Positions 1 through 11,700 of a stretch of DNA of 64,000 nt are shown one piece after another. This stretch comes from Schistosoma haematobium. Its lineage: Eukaryota > Platyhelminthes > Trematoda > Strigeidida > Schistosomatidae. Each line of letters opens with the position of its first letter. Positions within the stretch are counted from its first letter, which is position 1. Where the stretch lies: positions 21,059,001 to 21,123,000 of the forward strand of contig NC_067201.1 in NCBI RefSeq assembly GCF_000699445.3, given 5' to 3'. Position numbers and translations under genes: made by a program. The notes beneath the pieces are model-generated. The model saw only the letters and a list, made by a program, of their open reading frames with translations, was not told where the DNA came from and searched no databases.

Positions 1-280
1 CCACTTCTTTCTTTTCTCTTTCCCCAGGTATATTTATGTTGTTTTTAATTTAATAAAATCAATTTTAATTGTTATAATCAACTGTTTATTGATTTATTTT
101 CTCAAGGTTAAAGAGTTCTGATTTGTTTAAGTTAAATATTAATTATAGTTGGTAAAGCTTTCTGGAAAAACCGATAAGGTTATTTGGATAATGTTTTTCA
201 ATCAGGAGCTTATAGATGTCTTCAGTAGAGAGCTATTTGATATTGAATCTTAATGCTAGGATTTAAGGTACTATTATAGT

Positions 281-1054
281 GTGTGTTACTTATATCGACA
301 TGAGTAGTATGTAACGATAGTTAGGAATAGAATGTATTTCAGTAGAAGGTCGAGAAGGAAAGTATGAGGATACAGAGCGATAAATATGAAAATGCAGGAA
401 TGATGAAGTCTGAGATGATTGACTGATATTTGCAAAAGGAACAGTCAAGTGTGAGACAGTTAATTGGCATTTTGCAAATTAAGTATTTACTATACAGTTC
501 TCAGATTCGACTATCTCTACTTGTGTTCTTGTTCATGCACTTATTCTACAACATTTAAATGATGGTTGACGGTAATGGCTGAAAATTCACTAGATGTCTG
601 TTCATTGATATTAAACTTCTACACGTCCACTGATAGTTTACTTGGCATATTTTTGATATTAGCTAAATGATGATAGATATAATTTAAAAGAACTAATTAT
701 GTGGGAGTGATGAAAAAGATGTGTAGCTCAAGTCGATATATGAATTATTCGTATTTATTGAAGTCACAAAGTGAAAAATGATCAATCTAACAGAGAAGTA
801 TTACATCAAGTAATAGTGTTGAGTGTGCTACTTATTTCGACATAAGTAGTATATAAAACTAGTCAGGAATAGAATGTCTGGTAGCAGAAAATCAAGAAGA
901 TCGATGAGGAAAGATTGGGAACAGAAAGCAAATTATATGAAAATTCAGGAACGATGAAGTCTGAGATGATTGACTAATATTTGCGAAAGGAACAGTCAAG
1001 TGTGAGACAGTTAATTGGCATTTTGCAAATTAAGTACTTAATGTATGGTTCTCA
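281..1054 (+). mobile_element. Element with terminal direct repeats (TRIM/LTR-like), copy 1
   Basis: Two direct repeats of about 220-235 bp (281-504 and 821-1054) flank about 315 bp of unique sequence. Each repeat opens with a near-palindrome centred on GTCGAC (ideal form TACTTATGTCGACATAAGTA) and closes near GGTTCTCA. A copy in inverted orientation, middle part included, lies at 47535-48705, and a third is at 35394-35990. The layout resembles a short LTR or TRIM retroelement, but no primer-binding site or coding sequence is seen, so the class is inferred. Confidence 0.5.
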
Positions 1055-1065
1055 CATTTTAGTAA

Positions 1066-2270
1066 GGTGTTCTGTAAATGAATAATAAAAACTATTATCC
1101 TCAAGCAGCACTCAAAAACTTTCTGATAGTAGATCAAAGAGCTATTCTACTCGTGAAAAGCTATCTCAAGATACCTATCACCAACTACACATTTGTGACT
1201 AGATAGCTATTTAGTAAAATCCGACTGTGTGTTATTTGTACTAAATGATGATTTCTTTGAAACTGATTCTATGCTTATTACAATTTCCAAATGTAATACA
1301 TTCAGTTACGCTCATCTGTTTCCGCTTGCCTTGAACTATACTGTTCCGGGAATTCTTAGTTATAAAACCAATCTGAATACTGCTAATTACCATACATAGC
1401 CAGCTCAGTCATGAAATTTGTGAAGGGTTATTGAAAAATCGACATAATACTCAGTAATGTCCTGTAGACGAGTAGTGAAACTACTTCATGATGCTCGGGT
1501 TTTCATATCCGCTTCTGGATCTGTGGAACGTAAGAAGTAGCTTTTACCTGAGTGTTTAAAGAAATGTACAAACAGTATTCAGCTAGTACTTTATCTTTTA
1601 AAAGATGTTGTGTTCTGTTTCTACGTTTTGTCATAGCGTAGGCGTGTTGATGTTTTTGCAACTACCTCCTCAATCCCAGTATTACATATAATAGTACCAT
1701 ATTTTTTTCCAATATTATTGTCATAATTACTAATGGTTTGATTCTATATGATATACTTTGTACAATATGCTTTATGCACTTAAAAGAAGGTCTCCTGAAA
1801 GCTGTTCATTTAGGGACGTGCATTAGGCAGCTATCAATGAAAGTGTGAAAGCCCTAAGCCGTCTTCCATTTACTGGTTCTGGGTAAGTTGGAATATTTAT
1901 CAGGCTATGGAACAGGTCATACTATCTATTGTTACTTCATTTGACTGTTTTCTGTTGTTATTACATATATGTATTATCTTCTGGCTGCTACCCGATAAAA
2001 ATTGTTTGACGGGAACATACTCAAAGAGGACAACAGAGAATGTCAAAGAAGTGTCTTGATCCTACTTATTTTCAAAACAACTCGTTCATTAGAATAAATA
2101 TTATTGTCTATGCTCTTTTTTCATTTTTATAACAAAACTTCTTTCATTCACAGCTCAGACTTCTGCATAGAAATTATAATATAACCAAGTGAACGACTGC
2201 CTGGTGATGTTTAGGTTATCTTGTAATGGTGTTGTCTCATAACTAAACGATCTTCGAAGTACAACACATG
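1066..2270. other. Intergenic DNA with nothing recognised
   Basis: AT-rich sequence with no recognisable exon, tRNA-like box or repeat family member. It may still hold decayed repeats that cannot be seen by eye. Confidence 0.4.
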
Positions 2271-2274
2271 ACAA

Positions 2275-3560
2275 CTAAGGAAAGTTACATTCAATGTTTA
2301 AAATTTAAAGAAGGTGGGGAATAATGAGCGCAGAAATAATTATTCAATATGGCATAGCCTGACCGTGAAGCCGTGGTCAATTTGTGTAACTCCTTCCATT
2401 CCATATTAAATATATTAATCTACCTCTAGCCTAAATTTGTTCTTCAGAAGTCCTAAACACCATACTGATGACTGTCACAACAGGACAACCCAGTATAGAG
2501 AATGGTGTGATTCCACGTAAGATCCTATAGATTAAATAGTCACATTATGGCTAATCTGAGACTTTGGGTCGGTTCTATTATTCTAGTAGCATAGCGAGAT
2601 GCAATTATATCGACTAAGATCTTGATCGTACAATATTCCACAACTCTATTCTCTTGGAGCAAACAAGGTAATTTGTGTTCAAAAGATATCAGTTTACAAA
2701 AACTCATTTAACCCGCCGAAATTGTTGCAGCACAGTGGATTGACTGACCTCACAGAAGCTCACTGGTTATCTACGAGCGTCTTTTTAGAATAAGATGAGT
2801 GCGCAAAGACATCAAACGGTTTGTAACAGCACAGTACTGTGTTGATCATTAAACACTCAGGAAAGTCACTAGTATGTGACAACACCTGCTCAGCGATTCC
2901 GAAACATGCGTGCGACCTAATCAGGGACTAAGCAGAATCACAACAAATTTCAGGAAATTGAAAATGGTCTGCTCTCCCTTCAATATTCTTAAAAGGAGAG
3001 TAGAAAAATCTAACTTATTACTGGCTAGTCATAATACCCTCAGCACTTTCAAGGGTAATAGGAAGACTGGTGGATGATCAGATCACGACGTACACAGGAA
3101 AGCAAGAGGATTCATTCAGCGAAGTGTTCGTAGTGGTAACGATTCCTAACCACACGATCTTTAGACCCAAACATGAGAGAACTGAGAAAATCTACATCCG
3201 ATATATAACGTAGAAAGAGAATCAGAGATGGTTGAGGAGGGAACAATTGTTCGGTGTGGCATCGATCGACCTTGAAGGTGTGGCCATTCTGTGTAATTTA
3301 TCCCTGTCCACAGAAAATACACTGTTCTATCCCCAGCCAAAATATATTCTTCAATACTGTTAAACGTCTTGTTGATGATTTCACGATAGGACGCGTCATC
3401 ATAGGCAATGATGTGACTTCCATGTATGATCTCATAGATTGGGTAATCACGTGTCGACAAATCTACGATTTTAGGATTAGATCTATTATTATTAGTAACA
3501 AAGGTAAGTGTACTGATGCCGAGTTAGACCACGATTCTACATATTCTTCTCTTGGCGAAT
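2275..3560. repeat. Divergent direct duplication, family unknown
   Basis: A stretch near 2330-2600 and another near 3245-3540 share a run of similar words in the same order: a 'gtgtaac/gtgtaat' motif, 'ttcttcag/ttcttcaa', a 'gatgactgtcac/gatgatttcacg' motif and a shared 'gatc..atagatt' stretch. A shorter third echo is near 3950-4030. Open frames here (such as 3254-3610 +) match nothing I recognise and are probably chance or decayed transposon sequence. Confidence 0.3.
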
Positions 3561-4663
3561 TCATTTTCAAAGCTGCACAATCAAAAATATATACTTATTT
3601 CCTAAGGTGATAATAATTACAATTATTAGTGTTAATAATATCCGGGTAAACATTGTAACAGTGAGGTAGACTAAACAAAGGTTTGGAACGCTATTTTTTA
3701 GTAGGGAAACTTATATTAGTTTTTTTGTTGAGGACTTGAATATTCATTATGAAGATAGATAGTAAAATTATAATTGGGAAAGGAAAGCTCAGCATGATCA
3801 GATATAACGTTAAAATTGAGATGAAATGTGACCAGGATGATTATAGTAACAGAAATAAAGCAGAGTGAACAGCGGGAAAACAACATCATCCATGAAGCTC
3901 AACACAAATCCAGGGAAGGTCACTGCTTAACGTTCAGTCTTCTCATAACTTGCGGCCGATTAATCTGTCATGACCAAAGCATATCGGTCCGTGTAATATC
4001 CATCGACTTTTAGAATTAGATGCTGAGCCTCAAGGTACGCAGAATGCATGCGAGCTGAAGAGTCTAAGCATCGTGAGTTTAACATGGAATCATATAAGGA
4101 CTACTGCTCTTCCTGATTTTTATTAACGGCATCCTAGATAAAACCAACCCTATGAACTTCAAACACTCTGACGATGTATAGAATAGATGGTCCTTTGCAA
4201 ATGAAAAGAATTCACTGAAGCTTCGAAAGAATCTTAAAACAGTGGGGGAAAGGGCAACAGACGATGGCTAAAAGTTTAACCTGTCAAAATATAATCTTAT
4301 GAGCACTTAACTTTAGGGAACACAAACAACTTATATTATCTATGATAATCCTCTTATGATTATTTCTCCAGAGCATGCTCTTGGTCTATCGGTCAAAGAA
4401 AACTCCAAAACTAGCCCGAAACGCATTCGGAATGCAGCCTAATCAAATGCACTTCATCATTTTGTACGGATACAGCTTGGTCTGGTCAACATGGAATTGT
4501 CTTTTTCGCTCTTCGCTTCATTGTTTTGACATTATGACCAAACAACCCCTTGCCTGGTAATTAGATAGCTGTTGGTTCTAGAAAAATCAATCCTCTGAAA
4601 CGGATGCACGCATTCGAATCGTAAGACATAAATTCGCAAAAACTATCCAACTGACTAGAATAA

Positions 4664-4725
4664 GTACGGTCTAGCGGTTAGACTACTGCTCACTGAATAC
4701 CCCTGCAGACCTAAAACCTCATCGA
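4664..4725 (+). repeat. tRNA-like relic (A box only)
   Basis: GGTCTAGCGGTTAG resembles the D-arm/A-box of a tRNA-Glu-type gene, but the T-arm/B-box is not recognisable and the anticodon stem does not pair. Best read as a decayed tRNA or SINE head. Confidence 0.3.
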
Positions 4726-4971
4726 GAAAATAAAAAAAAGAGCTCAAAAAATAAAAAAGTAAACACAAATATGTCTTAAAAGTGTTGAATATATGATATT
4801 AATAGATAAAGCGCTGGAAACAAGTCTTGCGTTACTCAAGTGTTATTGTCATCTTCCTGTATGTTATACGTGTGTTTATCAATTTCCGTGTGCAATTTTT
4901 TACCTTGCTGTCCATTATTTATCTCAAAGTTTTTGATATACAGTAGTAGCACGTTGACATATGTATCCGCA

Positions 4972-5577
4972 ATGGATGAATTTTCATCACTGGACCAGTA
5001 TTTCGCACAAGTTGCTTTCAGTAATGCTTATGATGAAGAAAAGTTGTTATGTCTGCTAGGCCAAACAGTTTTCTTTCGAGCATTTACTAGCTGTATATCT
5101 GGGTAATCAATCTTGCGATCGCAATAACGTCCGTTGGATGCAGTGTGTTAATGATTTTAATAGTGGACGATTCCTGGTTAGTTAAAATAAAGTAAGATAG
5201 TGCATATTCATACCTCATGTTCTTAGTTACTTGTGTACCTACCTGGAATCTAAAATCCCATTAGGGCTCAGATTGTTGCAACAGTCATAAGACCGTTTTA
5301 GAATTTTATGGTGAATTCCTTAACATCAACTAAACCATTTGAAGTTAATGTTACAAGTCTCGAACAGTTGATTCGTCAAAAAGATAATTTATCAGTTGGG
5401 TGCCACCTGTATTCTCAAGTTGCAAACCGCATATTCTGTACGTACGTATGGTGAACCAAATATCGAAAATCCGATCCGGAGTAGATTTCAAACTTTTAAT
5501 CTAACAGACTAAGTCCTAAATTTCAGCATCCTAATTTTCTAACCGGTTCACATTATCGGTTTCCTTATGGACGATAA
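4972..5577 (+). CDS. Small four-exon gene, 116-residue protein of unknown function
   Basis: Proposed coding exons are 4972-5010, 5060-5176, 5302-5445 and 5527-5577, ending in TAA. Every junction is GT..AG and in phase 0. The introns are 49, 125 and 81 nt; short 5' introns are usual in schistosomes. Joined, they give 116 residues starting MDEFSSLDQYF and ending HYRFPYGR, with no signal peptide or membrane segment and with several Cys and aromatic residues. The frame through exon 2 stays open where the longest frame on the strand runs into a stop, and exon 3 becomes continuous with it only after splicing. I do not recognise the family. The stop is 130 bp before the DMAP1 start, and no AATAAA is seen between the two genes. 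The frame is also open upstream of 4972, so an earlier start is possible. Confidence 0.5.
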
Positions 5578-5671
5578 TGAAGAACCAGTGAGTTGTGTGG
5601 GTAACTTGTGTTTTTTGGTTAGTATTGAGAGTTGTATGTTTGTGTCATAATATACTTTAAGCAGTTTACTT

Positions 5672-5688
5672 TTAAAATTTGCTTTTAG
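5672..5688 (+). promoter_or_regulatory. 3' splice acceptor just upstream of the DMAP1 start
   Basis: A T-rich tract ending in TTTTAG lies 19 nt before the DMAP1 ATG, with no obvious 5' untranslated exon nearby. It could be the acceptor of a leader intron or a spliced-leader trans-splicing site. The short distance to the upstream gene makes trans-splicing attractive, but this is inference. Confidence 0.4.
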
Positions 5689-5707
5689 TTTCATTGTCTT
5701 TCAAACA

Positions 5708-8700
5708 ATGGGTACTGCAATAGATGTCCTAGATATTCTCGATCTGAATGAATCAAGTCCCAGAAAGTCTATGCTTGATAGAGAAGCCATTCTGAGTCGT
5801 GCAGAGAAAGTAAGTACAAATTATTTCGATTTCAAATGTTATTAACGTTGTAGAGGAAAAGTTCTCGCCCTAACCCACCACCAAAAAGACCCGATCATGT
5901 TCCTCGTGAAGTTTGGGGCTTACATAGCACTCTTAACAAGTGAGTTTTCATCTCATTAAAATAACATCCTGATTCAAAAAATGATCGTCCGTTGAATTTT
6001 ATAGTTGTATGTATTGAGCTATTAGCTTATCTATCCATAGAACTACTGAATCATACACATCTTCATTTATTTTAACCAGAATTACGATCTTTGTGTCTAG
6101 AGAATTGACGTACATATAATCATCAGACTGAGCTTTTTCTTTCAGTATATGTATTAGCTTTGTGTTTAAACGAAAGAAGTACATGCTATTGTTTGAGCTT
6201 TACAAGTTATTTCAGTGACTGGTTCACACTCAAACTCGTCTTTTGTGCGATCGTTTTTGTATAATGGTGTAACAGTTCGGTAAATCAGTGTCATGCAATT
6301 GGCCCCCTTTACGAATTCGAATAAAGCCATAACAAACGTCAATGCAGAATAACGTGAATTCATCATATTTCGATGTATCTCGTCAGATACCTACAACCAT
6401 ATATATATATAAAAACAGGTTAGAGGTCATTTGGTATAGGAATTCAAAAACATAAGGTTTGAGTGATGAATTCATTAAATGAGATCCGGAGACAGGCAAG
6501 ATCGATTGTGTGTCTTAGTGGTTGAAACATTTTACCTGAAGCTAGTGGGCCAGATGTTTGACGCCCTCTCTACGTACTTCAGTTTCCTCAATTGGGTATC
6601 ATCGCCAGGTTTCACACGAGCAACCTGAGTGAAATGGTGTGTACGCTAAAATATATTTGGTATGAGACAGAAGTATTCCATAAATATCATTTCTAAGCAC
6701 TTTCCAACTTGTCAGTACATGGTTGTGGAGTTTGTTAAGCTTTATTGAGATTATGAACCGATCAATGTTATGCCATCATTCAAAACCAGAAACAAAACGG
6801 CCATCCAGTGCTTACATGTTTTCAATGGCGTTCTGACATTGATCGGTTTATGATCTCAATAAAAACCTTTAAACTTGTTTGAAAATAATACAGTTCGTAT
6901 CGCGATGTTTTCAGCACTAAAGTATTTATTATATATTAATCCATTTATTTATATCTTCCTTTGAAAGTTAACTGATAATCGAGCGCGTGTATAGCCCATT
7001 ATCTCCATGTAATTTTTTTGATACATCCCTTTATCATCGTCAAGAGAGCGAAAACAGACTTGAGAAGAATAGTTTGAGTTCATTTTTTGTTTGGTTCTCG
7101 TCCGCTGCTTACAACTTGTACTATTTAACAAGCTGACATGATCAGGGTGTAAGTAAACTTAATAGACTAAATAGGACGTAAGTATATATCTTGTGTGGAA
7201 AAACATTCTACAACATTGACAGGCCAGAGAGCTAGGAACAAGTGATTACACAATGAATAAATGCTAATACTATGCGGGAATAAAATAAGTAAAGCTTAGT
7301 TCAGACAAGACTGCCGATCTAGAAGACAGTTGAAATACAAAGACTTGCTGATGCAATTAATTGAAAGCTGAATAAAATTTTACTGTTTAATAAAGAAATA
7401 TCGGTCACCAAGACAGAGAAAGATTAACCACCATCTCCTTTTAAACACATTGGTGGGATTCCTGAATCCCTATAGTAGTGGCTTCAGCAAGTTTCGAATG
7501 GCCGGAACTTGATTGTTTATTATTCGCTTTGAAAGATTTCAAGGCATCGACGTGATTTCTTGTGTCACATTGGTTCATATCTAGTTGTTGTTCAGCATCA
7601 TTACTATTGAATTCTATAACGAAACTGAATGAATAACAGTATAGTGCATTGTTTTAGATATCTTGAGCAGTCGGACGATGAGAACCTAAACGTTGTAGAT
7701 ATTTAATATTGATTAGAGAGACTTGTCTAAAAACTAGGAAATATGTACTCTGAAGCTCAAACTTATGTAGCTCAGTCTATCATTTATCCAAAGATTTGTG
7801 TTTCTATACTGAATAATGAACAATACAGGTTTAATTCTTAAGGAAGACCGTAGTCTTTTAAAGTCACAGTTTTCTCACTGCATAAATATGGTGTATAAAG
7901 CTATTCTGAAACAATCTTTAGCTAGCGAATTTCCCTTTTTCGTTAGTTTTAACTATTGACCAGTCAATCAATCAGACGCAACATAGAAATTGGCACATAT
8001 GTACATCAATGCAAGTTGCCATACACCATTAGTACAGTGCGATGAAATTGTTAGTGCAAATCCCATTAATAGTGGTGATAACAGTATTAATATTAATTTC
8101 TACATTTGCTAGTGGATTAGGATCTGGGAAATTGTGAAAATGAAAATATTTCACCGGAAACTAACCAACCAAAAACGAGAAGATTAACTATCTTTGATAA
8201 AAGATAGATTCGGTTGCACCGCAGTCAGTTAAATGCAATGTAGAACCTAGCACATGTGTACATCGGTTCACGTTACCATGCAACATTACTACAGGGAGAT
8301 TAAATTATCAGGGCAAGTCCCAGAGTAGTAGAGGTAGTAGAAAATATTGATCATCGAGAAGAGAATACAAATTAGTGAAATTAAACCAAACTGATGAGGA
8401 ATTTATAAATTTAGGATTTGAAAGAAGAAAACGAGTGGATGATGAAAATCTTTAATAAATGGTTACGATAATCAGGTAAATCACAACCAGGTGGTGTACA
8501 CTCAGGTACATGGCTAAGTTTTACAATCAGTGTCTTTCATGGACTGATATAATGTGTTGGTTTGGCCACTTCAAGCTCTTCTCCAACCTACTCCTACACC
8601 AGGCATCATCTCGCGTCAGTTTAGTCGGTGGATAGACATACGTAATACATGTGTTAACTGTATCAGCCGATAAAGATTCACCACCTTGTCAAATGATTTG

Positions 8701-11700
8701 CTATAATTATCTATCACTTTGTATCTAACCTCAAAATTACTAACTCAATGGTTCCAAAATATGGGAACAATCGTTCAACGATGCCTATAATCAGTTGAGG
8801 TCGTTCTAATTCAGTGTTGTGTATTGTAAATATCCAATAAATATTTGATTGGGATAAGTATTTGTAGTCGTCAAACTATATATTTCATTTTGAGTCCTAC
8901 TGTAGCAGATGTTTTACCAATTCTATTTTTGCGTTTAGTAATCTTCCTCCGATTATGCCAACTGATAATACACCTCTTTATAAACAACCCAAAGCTGTGA
9001 TTGGTGTAGGGCGAGTTCGTTCTTGGCAATGGACACCATTTACAAATTCCGCTAGACAAGTTAGTCTTTTGTATTTACATACTATATTGCGTAATGTTTG
9101 AGTGAGAATGCTGTCTTTTTATTCCTAACTAGTAAACACTTCGGGTTTTTTATATAGTTTATCAGTTACTCAATAGGTTGTAAATAGAATGTTGATAGGG
9201 ACTGTTTTGTTTTTTTCAAAACAAATCAGCTCCATTTGCTATCAATTTCGGAGATTGCATTGTCGACTTATTTAGCCCGCACTTGAACTTTTGTACTGTA
9301 AACTCGGAAGGCGAATTAAATAAACACGTACTCAGTAAATATGCTTAATGTTCCAAGAGCTGATTTAATGGTCGCCATGCATAAAATGCTAATATAAGAA
9401 ACGAGGCTAACGTTTGTAGTCGATCATTCACGTTAAATTCAACTTTATTCGTATTTAGCTTTACCAATCTAATTAAATCCAACTAGTTATTGATTTCAAA
9501 TACTTAAGTATAACTTAATTGTCCAAATGCCCTGGTATGGCCGAGGATGGGGGAAGAGTTCGTTCCCCCCTCGAAATGGTCTCATATGGTCACGCGTATA
9601 TAACCACTGACAGGGAAGTCCTACTCATTACCTTCTCACGTTAGGGGTGTTGTCTACGAGATTGAGAGGACGAAAAGAGAATGTTTGGCGATTTAACCCG
9701 GTTGGTGAGTACGGATAATTCACCTAGGGAAGTTGGGAAGCCCTGGTTCCAAACCAATGGTACACATGGGCTACAGGATCCTGAGGGAACAAATGGAGTA
9801 TGAACCTACTTTTGGCCACAGTGTACCATGGAACTGAATCTTCTAATGTTGCTCCACTGCTTCGTGGATTAGACCTCTAGGTCAGTGTCTCGGGGTGTGG
9901 TACCCTAAGAAAACAACCTACTTTAATTTGGGCATTTGAATTATTGTTCATGCGTTTTTTAACAGTCCACTAAATTTGTCAATATTTTCATTGATAGTTT
10001 TTATTGTTGCACGTACACTTGTAGTTCATATAACAGATTAATTCTGTCTAAAGGAACATTGAAGACCAATCAACTTTGCATGGCTGTTTTTATCTTAGTG
10101 CTAATAATGTGGATCACATATCCTACCTTCAATCGAGTCAAAGATCTTCAAATTTTGCGGCGAACATGCTAGGACATTTAGTTGAGATCCAATAGCTTAC
10201 ATTTTAAATTACTGTCGATTCGCGATACTTTATAACCATTATCCATTAGAATTACTGATACACAATCAAATTTTTTTGGTTACTGTCTTTCGCTAAAGTA
10301 TCTATCTCAAAGTTAGTCAATCCACCATATAAATTACGCGTTGAGTAATTCCTTTAAACTTTATATGCTATTTGTACACTACTAAATATTGTATTACAGT
10401 CTATCTTTATTCACAGTGAAACACCGTAATAATAATTAACAGGAATGTTCTATTTATCAAGACTTACAATTGAATTAACATAGTAGATTATGTCTTGGAT
10501 ACTTCATTTTTCTCTTACTAGGATAATTTAGTCTTATATCATTGGAGACGAGAAAGCGCTGATCCAGAGGCTAATAAAGATTATTATTTTGCACGATACA
10601 ACAAGGTAATATATTGACACTATATGTATCAAAACATTTCTTAACTATACACTTTTTCAAAATAAAGCTAAACTACTTAATATCATATGAAGCATTGTGG
10701 TATGTTTTCTGGAGATTAGTTTTAGGATGAAAATAACTTACTTTTACGGATTCACATAAGCTCAGTCACTCGGTCATAAGCAATGTGTAATTTGTCACAT
10801 ATGCACCCACCCAAGCTTTAACATCTCATCAGTTCAACGAAATCAAATAATCATGCTGAATATCAAAAGTAGTAGAAATGGTAATACCACATCAAACATT
10901 GAAAATATGGTTCGAGAAGAGATAAATCAAAAGCGTAACTTATGATGTAGGGTTAGATAAAAGCGAATTAATCTGCTCCATTGAGACTGATTCTAAGTTA
11001 TGCTACACAACCATTGTTTATGATAGTCGGGTTGACCACAGATAGGTAATCTGCACCTACCAACGTTGCTCAAATAAACAGATAATCACTTCAGGAACTG
11101 ATGTATTGTCACTATCTGGTGAAAATAAAGAAATATGAAGCGGTTGTTTGTTTCCCGTTTGGAACTACCCAGAAGTGAATACCTCATTCTCCTGCCATGA
11201 ACCAAACCTACGACAATCAAGCCCTGTAGCGGTCACTTTATTTTTAAATCCCTAAGTCGATATTTCTTAGTTTATGTTTTGAAATCATCCTGATTCGCAA
11301 TACTACGCGACGATCACAAATTACCATCAGTGACACATGCTCCATTCTCCACATAGTCAAGAGTAATTCCCATAGTTCTAATTATAATTCGTAACAAACC
11401 TCTGAGGTTCGATAGTGTGCTTTAAAAACCCTAGTGCTTATAAAAATTCCACGGTTGATATCCTCTTGAAATACCTCCTACCGGTTGCTTACTTTTTGCA
11501 GCTTCCAAACTGCATATTATTTGCTAACGTTTGGATTGTGTGAAGAAACCGGTGAGATAGTCACTTTATGATTTAGTACTGTGCAATAATACAAAGTCAT
11601 GTTGAATTATTGTCTGTTGATTTGTCATAATTCCTTGGTGTTAGGTTTCAATAATCACATAGCTTAGTGAATTGAAACCTTATCAGAATGGTAACTAGTG

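Noticed and set aside
3254..3610. 118-codon plus-strand frame as a gene
   Set aside because: No recognised motif, no splice context, and it overlaps a diverged duplicated block with broken frames.
5011..5106. Reading straight through the first frame to the stop at 5106
   Set aside because: The frame ends without a phase-compatible continuation. Splicing 5010 to 5060 gives a longer product in phase with three further exons.
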